Assembly (NCBI GenBank): GCA_029532415.1
Contig: JAQOTA010000070.1
Coordinates: forward strand, 124,001-188,000
Length of the DNA: 64,000 nucleotides
Direction: 5' to 3'
Origin: Marasmius tenuissimus
Lineage: Eukaryota; Basidiomycota; Agaricomycetes; Agaricales; Marasmiaceae
Part shown: positions 45,838 to 57,828 of the stretch, one piece after another
How the letters are laid out: every line of letters begins with the position of its first letter
How positions within the stretch are numbered: the first letter of the stretch is position 1
The notes under the pieces: generated by a model
The model's input: the letters and a program-made list of their open reading frames with translations, nothing else
Databases searched by the model: none
Told to the model about the DNA's origin: nothing
Translations under genes and position numbers: made by a program

Positions 45838-46362
45838 TGGCAATATGGATGAGAATCAGGCTGAAGTACTTTAACGGACACCTACACATCCTTCATCTGT
45901 TCCCCAAAAACCTGGTATCTGGTAAGTAGTCGATCAACCTCTTGTTGAGGCAGAGGTCCTGCCCACGCAGTGGCAGCATGGGACAGACTAGCTCACCTGG
46001 AGATAGGCTTAGAGGCAGCAACAAGAGTAGTAAAAGTACTGGTATTGCATGTAGATACAGAGCTACTTATATACTATACAGAGGTGGCTGTAGCTACTAT
46101 AACGGGAGTGACTAGGAATAGCATAGATTATAGTGAAATGATTGAAGCATGAATGCAGCCCGATACAACGGTCCATATATCTGGTAGTCCAGATTCAACA
46201 CCTCTATGGTTGCTATTGGATCCTGGGCACACAAGCGCACAACACAGCACAGAGTGTTGATATCCCTCCAGTGATATGCACTGTCCACTAGACAACGTGC
46301 GATATCACAGTGTTCGACTGGGTAGCAAGGATGGTGAGGGGATATCTCTTCCTTCAACAAAG
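45838..46362 (-). pseudogene. 2OG-like family copy E, fragment split by a copia solo LTR
   Basis: LKEEISPHHPC...HCDIARCLVDSAYHW...LCAQDPIATIEV (46360-46215) and DRLLTRYQVFGEQMKDV (45937-45890) continue one another across the LTR at 45943-46200 and match copy B (SLLDSAYRWMDAEL...VAIIGVDRVLAGYHAFG). Left and right parts are lost to the copia element and the gypsy element. It may be the same original gene as copy C (51784-52187), with the middle deleted. Confidence 0.75.
45943..46200 (-). mobile_element. copia-family solo LTR, inverted
   Basis: 258 bp, TGTTGAGGCAG...GATTCAACA on the plus strand, flanked by a perfect 5-bp duplication CCTCT (45938-45942 and 46201-46205). It is inserted in an exon of 2OG-like copy E. 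Confidence 0.95.
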
Positions 46363-49300
46363 GTAAAAGAGCATAATCCAGAGATCAATTGGATAAACCA
46401 AGAGGTGGATATGATTAGATGTCCTCCCACATGCATTTGCGAAAATCCACCTGTCAAGAATGTTTGCACCAAGTCAGAGGTAAAATCAACCTTTCGGGCA
46501 TCCAAATCAACAATTCCTTGTTTCTATCAGGACTACAAGGTTACTTGGAAAGAGGAGGACGGTGTTCCAGTTCCAGTTACCAAGGTTGCTGGAAGTCGCA
46601 GACGAGTCCGTTCGTTTGTTGGACATCCCCCACTACCATCAAAGCTGTTCACAGAAGATGATGATGGGGAAGTTGAAGTGCCTAGAGATTGGGTAATTAG
46701 AGCATTGAAACAAGTCTTTGGGAAAGAGGACTCTCCAGTGAGCGAACCAGATTTCAAGGACAGTCCTACTATGAATATCCGAGCAGCATTCACAAATGCA
46801 CAAGCATTAGCAGAGAAACACCATGCTGCTGATAAAACTCCCAAGAAGCTTGAGGAACTAGTTCCAGAGCAATACCATGGATTTCTATCAGTTTTTGATA
46901 AGAAGATAGCAGAACGGTTACCAGCACAAGGAGATTGGGATCATGCCATTGATCTCAAGCCGGATTTCCAACCAAAGACTTGCAAGACATATCCTCTATC
47001 ACCCAATGAACAGCAGGAACTTGATTCATTCCTCAAGGAGAATTTAGAGAAGAGATATATTCGTCCTTCGAAGTCATCAATGGCAAGTCCATTTTTCTTT
47101 GTCAAAAAGAAAGACAGAAAGCTACAACCTGTACAGGACTATCGGGTTCTCAACACTGGCACTGTCAAGAATGAATACCCACTACCCCTCATATCAGAAC
47201 TTGTGGATAAACTCAAGGGAGCATGAGTATTCTCTAAAGTGGATCTTAGATGGGGTTACAACAATATCAGAATCAAGGAGGGGGATGAGTGGAAAGCTGC
47301 ATTCAAGACAAACCGAGGCCTTTTTGAACCAACGGTGATGTTCTTTGGCCTTATGAACTCGCCTGCAACATTCCAAGCAATGATGAACACCATTTTTAGT
47401 GACTTGATTGAGTCAGGGAAGGTGGTCATCTATATGGATGACATTCTTATATTCACGGACACTATGGAGGAACATCGTCAAATTGTCAGAAAGGTGCTTC
47501 AGCGGTTGAAAGATCATGACCTCTACCTGAAACCAGAAAAGTGCACTTTTGAAGCTGAGTCAGTTGAATTCCTGGGCCTGATAATCTCTCACAACACCCT
47601 TGCTATGGATCCAGTAAAAGTAGCAGGTGTCACTGAATGGCCAACACCGTATTCTGTGAAGGAAGTGCAATCATTTCTTGGGTTTGGGAATTTCTATCGC
47701 TGCTTTATAGAGGGGTTTTCTCAGATTGCAAGACCATTATTCAAGTTGACCAGAAAGGAACACCAATGGAGCTGGACCCCAGATTGTCAAGCAGCATTTG
47801 ATGCTTTAAAAGCTGTGTTCATATCCTCTCCAGTATTGCTGATGCCTGATGAATCAAAACCGTATCGAGTGGAAGTTGATGCATCAGACTTTGCTACTGG
47901 AGGAATCTTCTCACAGCAAGGTGAAGATGGCCAGTGGCACCCAACAGCATATATTTCCAAATCACTGTCAGAGGCTGAATGGAACTATAATATCCATGAT
48001 AAAGAACTCTTGGCAATCATCAGAGCATTGGAAACATGGAGACACTATTTGGAAGGAGCACCATATACAGTGGAGATTCATACAGATCACAAGAACCTGG
48101 AGTACTTTACCACAGCACAGAAATTAAGTCGTCGACAAGCGCGATGGGCTTTATTCTTGACTCGATTTGACTTTGTATTCATCCACAAGCCAGGTCAATC
48201 CAATTGGAGTGACCCTCTGTCCTGGCGTCCAGATCATAAAGAGGGGGTAGAGAACGACAATTCTGATCGTGTTCTCCTTGATCACAAGTTTTTTCAAATC
48301 CGAGCAACCCGACCTGGCATGGTTACCACATCTATGGATGAAGAGTTGAGACATAGGATTGTAGAATGTCCAAGAAAGGATGCTGAGGTTGTGAGTGCCC
48401 TCAATGTCATCTTGAACAATGGTCCCCGCTCGCTTGTCAAAAATCTACAGGAATGGAATTACGAGGATGGACTAATCCTCTTTAGAGGAAAGGTCTATGT
48501 TCCATATGATATCAAGTTTCGACGTGAACTGGTACAGCTCCATCATGATACACTGGCTGCTGGACACCCAGGATGCTTCAAGACATATGAACTCCTTAGC
48601 CGCGAGTACTGGTGGCCAGGCATGTCGGTGTTTGTCAAAGAATATGTGGAAGGATGTGCAACTTGTCAACTTACCAAAGCCAACAACAATCCTCCCCATG
48701 TTCCACTAGTTCCCAATGAGATTCCAGAGAGGCCATTCAGTATCATAACTTCTGACTTCATTACCGACCTGCCTCTTTGCGATGGTTCAGACTCCATTCA
48801 TGTGGTGGTTGATCAGACAACCAAGACAGTGGTTGCAACACCATGTAACAAGACAATCGACAGTGATGGGACAGCAGATCTTCTGGTAGACCATGTGTGG
48901 GCACAATATGGATTGTGGGACAAGATGATTACAGATTGAGGTCCACAGTTTGCAGGGAAGGTTATGACAGCATTGTCAAGAAAACTTGGCATTGTTCAGG
49001 GACTCAGTGCAGCTTACCACCCACAAACTGATGGAGAAACAGAACGATATAATCAGGAGCTTGAGCAATATTTGTGGGTTTTCTGTGACTATCGACAAGA
49101 TGACTGGGTTAAGTTACTTCCTTTTGCAGTCTTCTGTCACAACAATTGCATTCACTCTGCAACAGGACAAGCACCATACAAACTTCTTTATGGCTTTCTT
49201 CCAAAGATGTTCCCCTCGGTCAACCCAAGGACAGACGTCCCAAGAGTGGAGGAACGTCTCCGACAACTAGAAGAAGTAAGAGAAGAGGTTAAAGCAAGTC

Positions 49301-50040
49301 TGAGCATGGCAGCAGAGTTGATGAAGAGGAATAACCATGACCATATGGAGAATGGTATCAGCTTCAAAGTTGGTGATAAAGTTACATTGGATGGAAAAAA
49401 CCTCAAATCAACAAGACCAAAAGCTAAGTTGGCAAATCGTCGTCATGGCCCTTTTGAGATTGTTGATGTTCTTGGTCCAGTAACTTACCGTCTCAAGTTA
49501 CCCAAGACATGGAGCAGAATCCATCCAGTATTTCACGCTTCTCTTCTACTACCATATCAAGAGACAGAAGCTCATGGACCCAATTATCCTGCTCTTGAGG
49601 AAGTGGAACCAGAAGATGGTGAATATGAGGTGGAGGCAATTCTAGATGCACAACCAACACCGAATGCATGTGGAGTGGAATATTTGATCAAGTGGAAGGG
49701 TTATCCAGATACAGAAACATCATGGCGGCCTAGGTCTAGCCTCAACTGTGATGAAATGCTTGAAGAATTCTATGCAAAAAATCCTAACGCATATCATCCA
49801 TCAAGACCACATACAAGGCCAAAAAAGAGGACAACAAGGGTTAGATCTATGGGCATTTTGGCAAGTGAAATCTGGAAAGATACACCAGTGCTCCAGGCGC
49901 AAGCACATCCTAAAGAGGGGGTATTGTCACAAACTGCCACTATTCTTTTGTCCTGTTCACCCCGGTGTCGGCCCTACTTCCCTGGATCTTGCCATTTACC
50001 ATCACCAGAGTCATTCCAATCGATTCTCCCATTGACATAG
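46363..50040 (+). pseudogene. chromovirus Pol (PR end-RT-RNase H-INT-chromodomain) with two TGA stops
   Basis: RT: YPLSPNEQQELDSFLKENLE, SPFFFVKKKD, VQDYRVLN, then TGA at 47224-47226, KVDLRWGYNNIRIKEGDEW, FGLMNSPATFQAMMN, VVIYMDDILIF. RNase H: VEVDASDFATGGIFSQQ and EIHTDHKNLEYF. Integrase: HHDTLAAGHPGCFKTYELLS...CATCQLTK zinc finger, then SDFITDLP, TGA at 48937-48939 in the conserved D-R-GPQF motif, and AYHPQTDGETERYNQELEQY. Chromodomain EYEVEAILDAQPT...YLIKWKGYPDTETSWRPRSSL at 49620-49740. The frame then runs into the LTR and stops at 50040. Both stops are TGA; the second replaces a conserved Arg. Confidence 0.93.
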
Positions 50041-50433
50041 CATTGGCACCTGTCATCCTCATTTACTTATTGAGCTATATCAGTTATTTTGGTCTTTCAT
50101 CATGGAACAATCATCTTTTGATCTCTTTCTCATACCTTACCATTGGTTACAACTATACATGTTTGGTTTGACTTCCCCGCTTTTCTCTCATGGATACTTT
50201 TGACAGTTCTCATCATTTCATTCATTTCTTGTGATGCATATTCTCATATATACTCATGGTCTCTGTAGGTAGTTTCCCAGCTTGTCCACTTTGTCTCCCC
50301 ACTGCTTGTAGCACTTGTGCTGGGTTGAGCTTTTGGCTGCTCAATCTACTCTTTTACTTTTCTATCAGCTAGTCTTATCTCTGAGTGAGTTCAGGTGGCT
50401 TGAGAGGTTTCTTCACAGAGGCCATTCGTGACA
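49925..50433 (+). repeat. chromovirus 3' LTR (509 bp)
   Basis: TGTCAC...GTGACA ends with a hexamer inverted repeat. It follows a purine tract at about 49912-49922. Confidence 0.9.
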
Positions 50434-51263
50434 AGGTCTGTCATCAACATGGTTGCTGAGTCCATTGCTCGAGTTGGTTTTCCTCGACTTCAAAACTGCT
50501 CGTACTCCTGGAGCCGTCAACGCTTGGATTGATGCCGTCATCAGTTGTGCTGAGTGCCCAGCGCCTCCAAAGCTTGACTATACCAAGCTCTTGTTCTTCA
50601 AATACTCCCCTGTCATGGGTCGTTGGCTCTCTCAATCCTTTTCTTTCTATAATCCTATTTTATGTGATCCATTCTATACCAATTATCTAGATCATGAAAC
50701 CTTCATTGATTCTTATTATCCTGAAGACTCCGACGCAGATAATTACTTTGGTTGGGACAAGGTAGCTCTAGCCAATATGGATGACTAGCGTAACCCATAG
50801 TATACTTAGTATACTTGAATCAATCATGCCTCCAAAGTGAGGCCTTGACCTTATACCAAGCTTCTGAGGCTCGACTTAGTCTCACTTTCCAACCATCCAT
50901 GCTTCCGCGGTGACTTCCTCTATCTAGCTCTACTAGTACAGGTCTTTGTCAAGTCTAATTCTATTATTCTAATCCTTAGTACGATGCCTCCAAGCCACTG
51001 GAGATATTCCCTTGATATGACTACAGGTCCTAGTTGTGCCTCCGAAGTTATACTTCCTTCAGTTATACGACTCCCACAGTTTTCAGAGATAAGGAGAGAC
51101 GCCTCCAAGGTGCTATTCTCTCCTTATGCTAGGATCTGAGCCTTTTACTAGCCGCTCGAAACTTGCTCTAGTACTCGTATTACCTAGTCATTTCTTATCT
51201 GTTTTATGCTAAAATCACACAAAAACAAGGCTCTGAAGCTGCTTTTTAATAGCAGGTGCTACA
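50434..51263 (+). mobile_element. TGTA...TACA element, copy i (3' part only)
   Basis: Nearly identical to 55207-56044. It begins in the middle of the 212-aa gene (the frame at 50510-50788 ends SDADNYFGWDKVALANMDD) and ends GCAGGTGCTACA. An extra T at about 50481 (GGTTTTCC) shifts the frame versus the intact copies. The 5' part was removed by the gypsy element. Confidence 0.85.
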
Positions 51264-51783
51264 CCGGCTCAGGCTCAAGCCCCGGCTCTGATACAGATTG
51301 GGACAGGTGATTTTTTTTTCGTGATTATTCTCGATGTATCCAGTAATTTGCTGTGAAACACTCAAGTCTTGAGCCAAATTACTCTTGAAGTTGTCGAAAA
51401 CTTGCTACTAACCAATGGTACACAACTACTTCCATACCAACCTGCTACCTAATACCACAGTACCATGGTGGTGCTAAAGCCACCCAACTCTGTCTATTTT
51501 GTGCGGAGTTATGGCATGTTAACCTTCAATTGACATGACAAAAAGCACCAAAATTGAACCTAGAGATGGAAATTTTCACAAGAATATCTTGCAGGTGAGT
51601 GCCTTTGGCACCTCCCAAGCCTCACTTGAAAGCCGGGGCTCAGGCCCCGAGCCTAGGGCTTGCAATTTGCAAAGCCAGGCCCAAAGCCCCCACAAGCCCT
51701 ACCTATGGACCCGGCTCAGCTTGGGCTTTTAGGGCTTGGCTTGGCCCAGCCTGGGGCTTTGAGCCCAAGCCCGCACATCACTA
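51264..51783 (-). mobile_element. non-autonomous hAT-like element, one end preserved
   Basis: Read from the right: TAGTGATGTGCGGGCTTGGG, then degenerate GGGCTTGG/AAGCCC words; similar GGCTCAGGCTCAAGCCCCGG words near the left end. TAGTG start and GC-rich subterminal repeats fit hAT. The left terminus abuts element copy i and appears truncated, so no target duplication can be shown. It lies directly after LAPFARA of 2OG-like copy C. Confidence 0.55.
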
Positions 51784-52187
51784 GCTCTAGCAAATGGTGC
51801 TAGCTTTGCAAGAGTTTGATGGTCAGAACCATGAAGAGAAGAAACTGCAAAATAATGCTCCTCTCGAATAAAACGTCCATATTTGCCTTCTAGAAGAAAG
51901 GCAAGGAGATGCAGGGTGCCTTTCGTGTTGAAGTTGATGGCAACACTCCAGGAACAAAATGCGTGCGCCAGCTCTTGTTCTGAATGATAATTTAATGCAT
52001 CCTTCAAGCCTTTCTGGAAAATCTTTTAGTACAGAAAGTTTCCTTTCCCCAACCTCATCATGCACCGAGTTGAGCAACGAACCTTGATATCTTTCAGCGG
52101 GGAATCTAAAGGGCTACCATTGACCAAAGCACCCTCGTAGCCATCCCAATCTTCTTTGATTTGTAAGAGAACAAAATCTTCTTCCAT
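51784..52187 (-). pseudogene. 2OG-like family copy C, N-terminal fragment
   Basis: Start ATG at 52187 (MEEDFVLLQIKEDWDGYEG...KDIK), intron about 52030-52080, GLKDALNYHSEQELAHAFCSW, LHLLAFLLEGKYGRF, SSLHGSDHQTLAKLAPFARA, then broken by the hAT-like element at 51783. Downstream parts may survive as copy E at 45.8-46.4 kb. Confidence 0.8.
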
Positions 52188-52561
52188 GCCCTTCGCAATC
52201 ATGGCACTAGTGACACATCTGTCTGGTGGTGAAGGTAAGTCGTGGTGAAGGTCAAACGTTAGACAGGTGCAGCGAGCCTCCATGCACCATAATCCACTGG
52301 CACCACTTGAAGAGAGAGGGATTGAAGCAAAATCATACAGAGCTTGAAGAGCATGTACTGTCTTCAGATCTACTTATATGGATATAGCTGGCAACATCCC
52401 CAATGCTAAGATACACGAGAGGAGTCCTCACACACGTAGCATCAAGAATCAAGATAGTCAGGAAATTGTGACGGGAAAATGAATGTAAGGATGTATGAAT
52501 AGGCCTCGAGCCTGGAGTTCAAATGTCCCAAGACTTGAACTTATGGAAGTGACTGGCACAA
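52188..52561. other. spacer between copies C and D
   Basis: Upstream region of copy C and 3' flank of copy D. Retains CTGGTGGTGAAGG and TGGCACCACTT words resembling the family's 5' flanks. No other gene seen. Confidence 0.45.
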
Positions 52562-53345
52562 TCAAATCAACCGGGGTCGTTTGGAGTTGCCATTCGGCGA
52601 GCTCTCCAGCGGACGTTTAGCCAGAGGTGTGTTAGCTGGAGGTGGCATTGGTACCATTCTAGTTGGTGTGGGCTGGACTGGGTTTCCAGCGATGAAATCC
52701 TTCGCCCACTTATATTGCGAACACATTATCTTCTGCTGCTCCTCATTGGTCCCAAGACTCTCGAGTACCTTCTGCGCCTCAGGTTGCCTCTTCATCCACT
52801 CAGTCAACTGGTTCAGTCCCATGCGTTCAATCTATGAAATTTGAGTTTGCTTCGGTTGGGTTCAAGAGCACAAAACCGAGACTCATACCTGAAATTTAGC
52901 TGACCTTCCTTGTACCACCGCCTTAATCCCTGAAGCGTCTCCTCCAAATGCGGCCTCTCCCTCAGGCCCACCAGCACTTTAAACTTCTTCTTCTGCCCAT
53001 GCTGCCCGCCGTTAATAACCGAAACAAGAAACTTTGTGCACATGGCACAGTCACACCCGACTTTCAAGACCTCCAATGCAAGCTCAGGGTATGGCCTCAC
53101 TCCAAGAACCTCTAACAACCATGCCTGCACAATGCCTGCCGCAAAGTCCTGATATGGTGATTCCAGCGAGTGTTGCTCCTTGCACGACAAAACAGCTTCA
53201 CATCATCCAAGAATGGGATTAACAAGTCCCTAGCATACTCGGGACCAGTCCTGACCACTTGAAGAACAATGCTGAGAAATCGTCCGAAATGCTCCGTGGA
53301 AGAACTGAAGAGTACCAGGACACTCTTCAAGAACTCGCGGTGTAA
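52562..53345 (-). pseudogene. 2OG-like family copy D, C-terminal part
   Basis: FLKSVLVLFSSSTEHFGRFL...RDLLIPFLDDVKLF (53330-53190), FAAGIVQAWLLEVLG, VGCDCAMCTKFL, KKKFKVLVGLRERPHLEETL, then LESLGTNEEQQKIMCSQYKWAKDFIAG...KRPLESSPNGNSKRPRLI with stop at 52562, collinear with copy B's end. It continues the part at 59509-62051; the two are separated by the 6.2-kb palindromic element. Confidence 0.85.
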
Positions 53346-54609
53346 AGCGTCACTCGCAGTGTATAATGAAATCTAACTCGTAGGTCAAATCCTCCCAACA
53401 CTCAAGAGTGTAGCTGAAGGGTGCGGGAATCAGGGATCGGCGTTGATCGTAGGTTCTGCTCTTAGCCAGGCTGCAATAGTAGGCTGAAGGAAATCTGACT
53501 CAAGAAACTATCCAGCTAAAGTAGCTTCACCTCTGAAACCAGTTCGGATGTCAAAAGTGGGGTTCGGAAGAGAGGTTTATAGGTTGTTTCGGGGAGTGTA
53601 GAGTTTGTTTGGTGCTTCAGAAGTGCGTTCTTAGGCTTCAACTAGCTTCAGAACCACTCGAACAGCGAGGGGCAACAAGACTATCAAATCAAACAATGGC
53701 AATTAAGACTCCAATCAAGTCTGTCAATAACTGAAGACCAACTGTCAATGGCGAACAATATCCTCAGCCCAATTAGCTTTGGAAGTTCAACAATAGCTCC
53801 GCCAGTCAAGTTGGCGTTGCAGACAAACAATGCAAAGTCAAGGTCAAGCAAGTGTTCAATGGATTTTCTAGGTTTGGGCAAACAAAGTTCTATTCCGTTC
53901 TAATGTCTCTCCAGAAGCGCTCCCGAGTCAACTAACTACCCAACAAGTGGAATAGCTTCGTATCCTCTGAATACTAATCGTACGGATTGCTTGGGGATTC
54001 TTAATGAAAACCCCACTGCTTATATACTCTAGGAGGCTCTAATTCTACCGAATTGTACAAATATTGAATAAACCTTGCCTCGGAGGCATAAACTACCTAC
54101 TTTGGAATATACTTGGAGAGTTTTTGTGTTTAATCTACGCTTTTGAACCCCAAAGTCAAAACCAATAATTTGCTTCGGAAGTATCATCAGCCTCGAACAT
54201 TCTCTAAAATTCTTTTCCTCCGGGTCTCTCCTATCAATGGTTCCGTTCTGCCTATCTGCCTCCACAGCATTGATTCTCCGGTTCTAGACCCTTCAACCGT
54301 CATAGGTCATCCTGTTCTGTCTGCCTCCAAAGCATATACTCCCTTTGTCTGAAGCAAAGTACTTGCCTCCAAAGTGCTACTAGATGCCTATATTCATGGA
54401 GTTACCCAGCCATTCATAGCCAGGTCAATGTCCTTTCCGTAGCTCGGATAATTCTGACATCCTGCCATCCATATGGCCGCCCCACTATATCCAATCTTGG
54501 TACCTTGGATACCGGGTAATAGTTCAATGGTTAATCCAGAACTCCTACTCGATTCTTCGGTACTCCATTCCTTTCTTTCTTAGTCCCTTGCCTTCCAGTG
54601 CAGTTGAGC

Positions 54610-54770
54610 ACTGTGTTTTGCTACCAGCACCAACTATGCCCTTAGTATAGTCAATATCTCTATGCACGAGTACAAGGGAGGTACGTCAATGGTGCAACTC
54701 CTTCGATCACTTCTCAATCATTGTTTAGCACCCAGTGCCTGGTTCGGATCCACGCCTCCGAAGCGCTAAT
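54610..54770 (+). pseudogene. small upstream ORF/exon of the element, start codon lost in this copy
   Basis: ATSTNYALSIVNISMHEYKG...QLLRSLLNHCLAPS, ending at TAA near 54767. The inverted copy (57948 down) has ATG at the equivalent position; here it reads TTG. It could be a separate small protein or a first exon. Confidence 0.5.
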
Positions 54771-54877
54771 TTCCTAGTTTCCGAAGTAAAATCTCCACTT
54801 CAGCAGCACGTCTAGAGGTCAGTATAAGCAAATACTAGGTTGTCCCAATTCCTTGCCTACTTTCCCCCGAGCGTACT

Positions 54878-55569
54878 ATGGCATGCTTGCACAATATTGA
54901 AGATCACTTCCGCAACTTGCTCTATAGTAAGTCTTTCAATTTTCTAAATTCCGAGGCGACCTTCTGACTTCCTCTCCAGAGTTGTATAAACTCTGGTGGT
55001 ATCCAGAGGATTACTCTGATAAGATCAAGGAGCACCGCATCATCCTTCCCATTCCACTCGACGCAGAACATGCTATCCTCGGAATCATCTTCCAGCAGTT
55101 CTTCCTCAGTCGCCACAGATCCATCTACTGGGGCTACGTGATTCGTTATGACATGATCCAGGACGAAATCTATCTCTGCGAGGACATCTTTGACCACTTC
55201 ATTCCTCACGACGCCAGGTCTGTCATCGACATGGTCGCCGAGTCTATTGCTCGAGTTGGTTTCCTCGACTTCAAAACCGCTCGTACTCCTGGAGCCGTCA
55301 ACGCTTGGATCGACACCGTCGTCAGTTGTGCTGAGTCCCCAGCACCTCTGAAGCTTGACTATACCAAGCTCTCGTTCTTCAAATACTCCCCTGTCATGGG
55401 TCATTGGCTCTCTCGATCCTTTTCTTTCTATAATCCTATTTTCTGCAATCCGTTCTATACTGATTATCTGGATCATGAAACCTTCATTAATTCTCATTAT
55501 CCTGAAGACTCCGACGTAGATAATTACTTTGGTTGGGACAAGGTAGCTCTAGCCAATATGAATGACTAG
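54878..55569 (+). CDS. element-encoded 212-aa protein, unrecognised (copy ii)
   Basis: Exons 54878-54926 and 54980-55569, intron GTAAGT...TCCAG, 639 nt in frame. Starts MACLHNIEDHFRNLLY, then KLWWYPEDYSDKIKEHRIIL, GIIFQQFFLSRHRSIYWGYV, CEDIFDHFIPHDARSVIDMV, TARTPGAVNAWIDTVVSCAE, YSPVMGHWLSRSFSFYNPIF and an acidic end (EDSDVDNYFGWDKVALANMND). Rich in aromatic residues; likely soluble. Three copies in the window keep this frame with few amino-acid changes, so it was under selection until recently. I do not recognise a domain; it could be a DNA-binding or packaging protein of the element. Confidence 0.75.
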
Positions 55570-56240
55570 CATAACCGGTAGTATACTTAGTATACTTGAA
55601 TCAATCATGCCCCCAAAGTGAGGCCTTGTCCTTATACCAAGCTTCTGAGGCTCGACTTAGTCTCACTTTCCAACCATCCATGCTTCCGCGGTGACCTTCT
55701 CTGTCTATCTCTTCTAGTACGGGTCTTTGTCGAGTCTGATCCTGTTATTCTAATCCTTAGTACGATGCCTCCGAGCCACTGGAGATATTCCCTTGTTATG
55801 ACTACAGGTCCTAGTCGTGCCTCCGAAGTGATACTTTCGTCAGTTATACGACTCCTACAGTTTTTAGAGATAAGGAGAGACGCCTCCGAGGCGCTATTCT
55901 CTCCTTATGCTAGGATCTGAGCCTTTTACTAGCCGCTCGGGACTCGCTCTAGTACTCGTATTACCTAGTCATTTCTTATCTGTTTTATGCTAAAATCGCA
56001 CAAAAACAAGGCTCCAAAGCTGCTTTTTAGTAGCAGGCGCTACATCGTACTAAGGATTAGAATAACAGAATCAGACTTGATGAAGACCCGTACTAGTAGA
56101 GCTAGACAGAGGAAGACGCCGCGGAAGCATGGATGGTTGGAAAGCGAGACTAAGTCGAGCCTCAGAAGCTTGGTATAAGGTCAAGGCCTTGCTTTGGAGG
56201 CATGATTGATTCAAGTATACTAGGTATACTACAGGTTAAG

Positions 56241-56935
56241 CTAGTCATCCATATTGGCTAGAGCTACCTTGTCCCAACCAAAGTAATTATCTACGTCGGA
56301 GTCTTCAGGATAATGAGAATTAATGAAGGTTTCATGATCCAGATAATCAGTATAGAACGGATTGCAGAAAATAGGATTATAGAAAGAAAAGGATCGAGAG
56401 AGCCAATGACCCATGACAGGGGAGTATTTGAAGAACGAGAGCTTGGTATAGTCAAGCTTCGGGGGCGCTGGGCATTCGGCACAACTGGCGACGGCATCGA
56501 TCCAAGCGTTGACGGCTCCAGGAGTATGGGCGGTTTTAAAGTCGAGGAAACCAACTCGAGCAATGGACTCGGCGACCATGTCGATGACAGACCTGGCGTC
56601 ATGAGGAATGAAGTGGTCAAAGGTGTCCTCGCAGAGATAGATTTCGTCCTGGATCATGTCATAACGAATCACGTAGCCCCAGTAGATGGATCTGTGGCGA
56701 CTGAGGAAGAACTGCTGGAAGATGATTCCGAGGATAGCCTCTCGTTCTGCGTCGAGTGGAATGGGTAGGATGATGCGGCGCTCCTTGATCTTATTAGAGT
56801 AGTCTTCTGGATACCACCAGAGCTTATACAACTCTGAAGAGGAAGTAAGAAGGCCGCCTCAGAGTTGAGAAAATTAAAAGACTTACTATAGAGCAAGTTG
56901 CGGAAGTGATCTTCAATATTGTGCAAGCGTGCCAT
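56241..56935 (-). CDS. element-encoded 213-aa protein, unrecognised (copy iii)
   Basis: Exons complement(56887-56935, 56241-56833) with the same intron position as copy ii, 642 nt in frame. Differs from copy ii by a handful of residues, for example DAEREAILG versus DAEHAILG and SCAECPAPPK versus SCAESPAPLK. Intact start, splice sites and stop. Confidence 0.75.
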
Positions 56936-57077
56936 AGTACACTCGGGGGGAAAGTAAGCAAGGGACTGGGGCGACCTAGTATTTGCTTATACTGACCTCT
57001 GGACTTGCCGCGGAAGTGGAAATTTTACGTCGGAAACTAGGAAATTAGCGCTTCAGAGGCGTGGATCCGAACCAGGT

Positions 57078-57823
57078 TGTTAGGATCGTGCGGATCGGAT
57101 AGGGATAAGATAAGATATGGGATTTTATATGCTGTCGGATAGATGGATAGGAAAGAGATATGATGAAGGAGTGTGGGAGCAACGGATCTAGAGCAGACAG
57201 TAGCTGAAGGTTTCGCCAACAGCACCATGAACTGAGCTGTCCTTCTACTAGACTAAGAGGACAAGTTGCGAGAGAGAAGGAAAGACATTAGAGTCATGAT
57301 GGGGATTGACCCAGATTGAAACCTGGTTGATTCTGGTTGATTTCGAGTCTTCAGATACAGGATAGAAGTATAGAGCTTATATAGGGTTATAGTAAATGAA
57401 TGAATCATGAGTGAGTCAAGTGCGGGAAAGGTTGATGTATCATATGGAAGTCAAACACGGGGAGAAATGTACCGGAAGGGAAATGAACCGGAAATGAATA
57501 AGTGCGTGATGGAATGAAGATATGAATAGAATAAGTGAGCGTGGGAATATCTCGGAAGTCGGAGATAAGTAAGTCAGAATAAGTCAGGATGAAAGGTGAA
57601 AGAGTCCCGGAAGCGGAAGTGGAAGTGGCGGAGGTTCCGGGGATGGACTTGGTGTAAGAGACTGAAGTGCGGAAGTGAAGGTTGAGTGCCGGGGATGGAA
57701 TAGTGTTGGAATGGACTAGAATAATAGCCCGGAAGTACCCGGAATGGGTCTGGAAGTGATGTGACTAGCCAAGCGTGATGTGACCAGGTGAGATAGACCA
57801 GGGTAAGATGCATGGATGTAACA
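57078..57823 (+). mobile_element. solo LTR, second family (746 bp)
   Basis: TGTTAGGATC...GATGTAACA with perfect 5-bp duplication CAGGT (57073-57077 and 57824-57828). Close to the copy at 45071-45796. It landed inside the small upstream ORF of element copy iii. Confidence 0.95.
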
Positions 57824-57828
57824 CAGGT

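Larger units (their letters stand above)
46363..50433 (+). mobile_element. Ty3/gypsy chromodomain retrotransposon, 5'-truncated
   Basis: Starts inside the protease end (EHNPEINWINQEVDMIRCPP) directly against 2OG-like copy E. Lacks 5' LTR, PBS, gag and most of protease. Ends with a 3' LTR 49925-50433 (TGTCACAAACTG...CATTCGTGACA) preceded by the purine tract AAAGAGGGGG. The right border lies inside copy i of the TGTA...TACA element: the sequence after 50433 matches from 55207 on. Confidence 0.93.
53346..56044 (+). mobile_element. TGTA...TACA element, full copy ii (2.7 kb)
   Basis: TGTAAAGCG at the left and GCAGGCGCTACA at the right end. Contains the intact 212-aa gene at 54878-55569 and dozens of GCCTCCRARGC-type words in coding, intron and flank. 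No reverse transcriptase, DDE or tyrosine recombinase motif is seen. Confidence 0.8.

Noticed and set aside
51264..51783. Proline-rich protein-coding repeat
   Set aside because: The AAGCCC/GGGCTT words change frame and strand freely and sit at a hAT-like terminus; no stable ORF.
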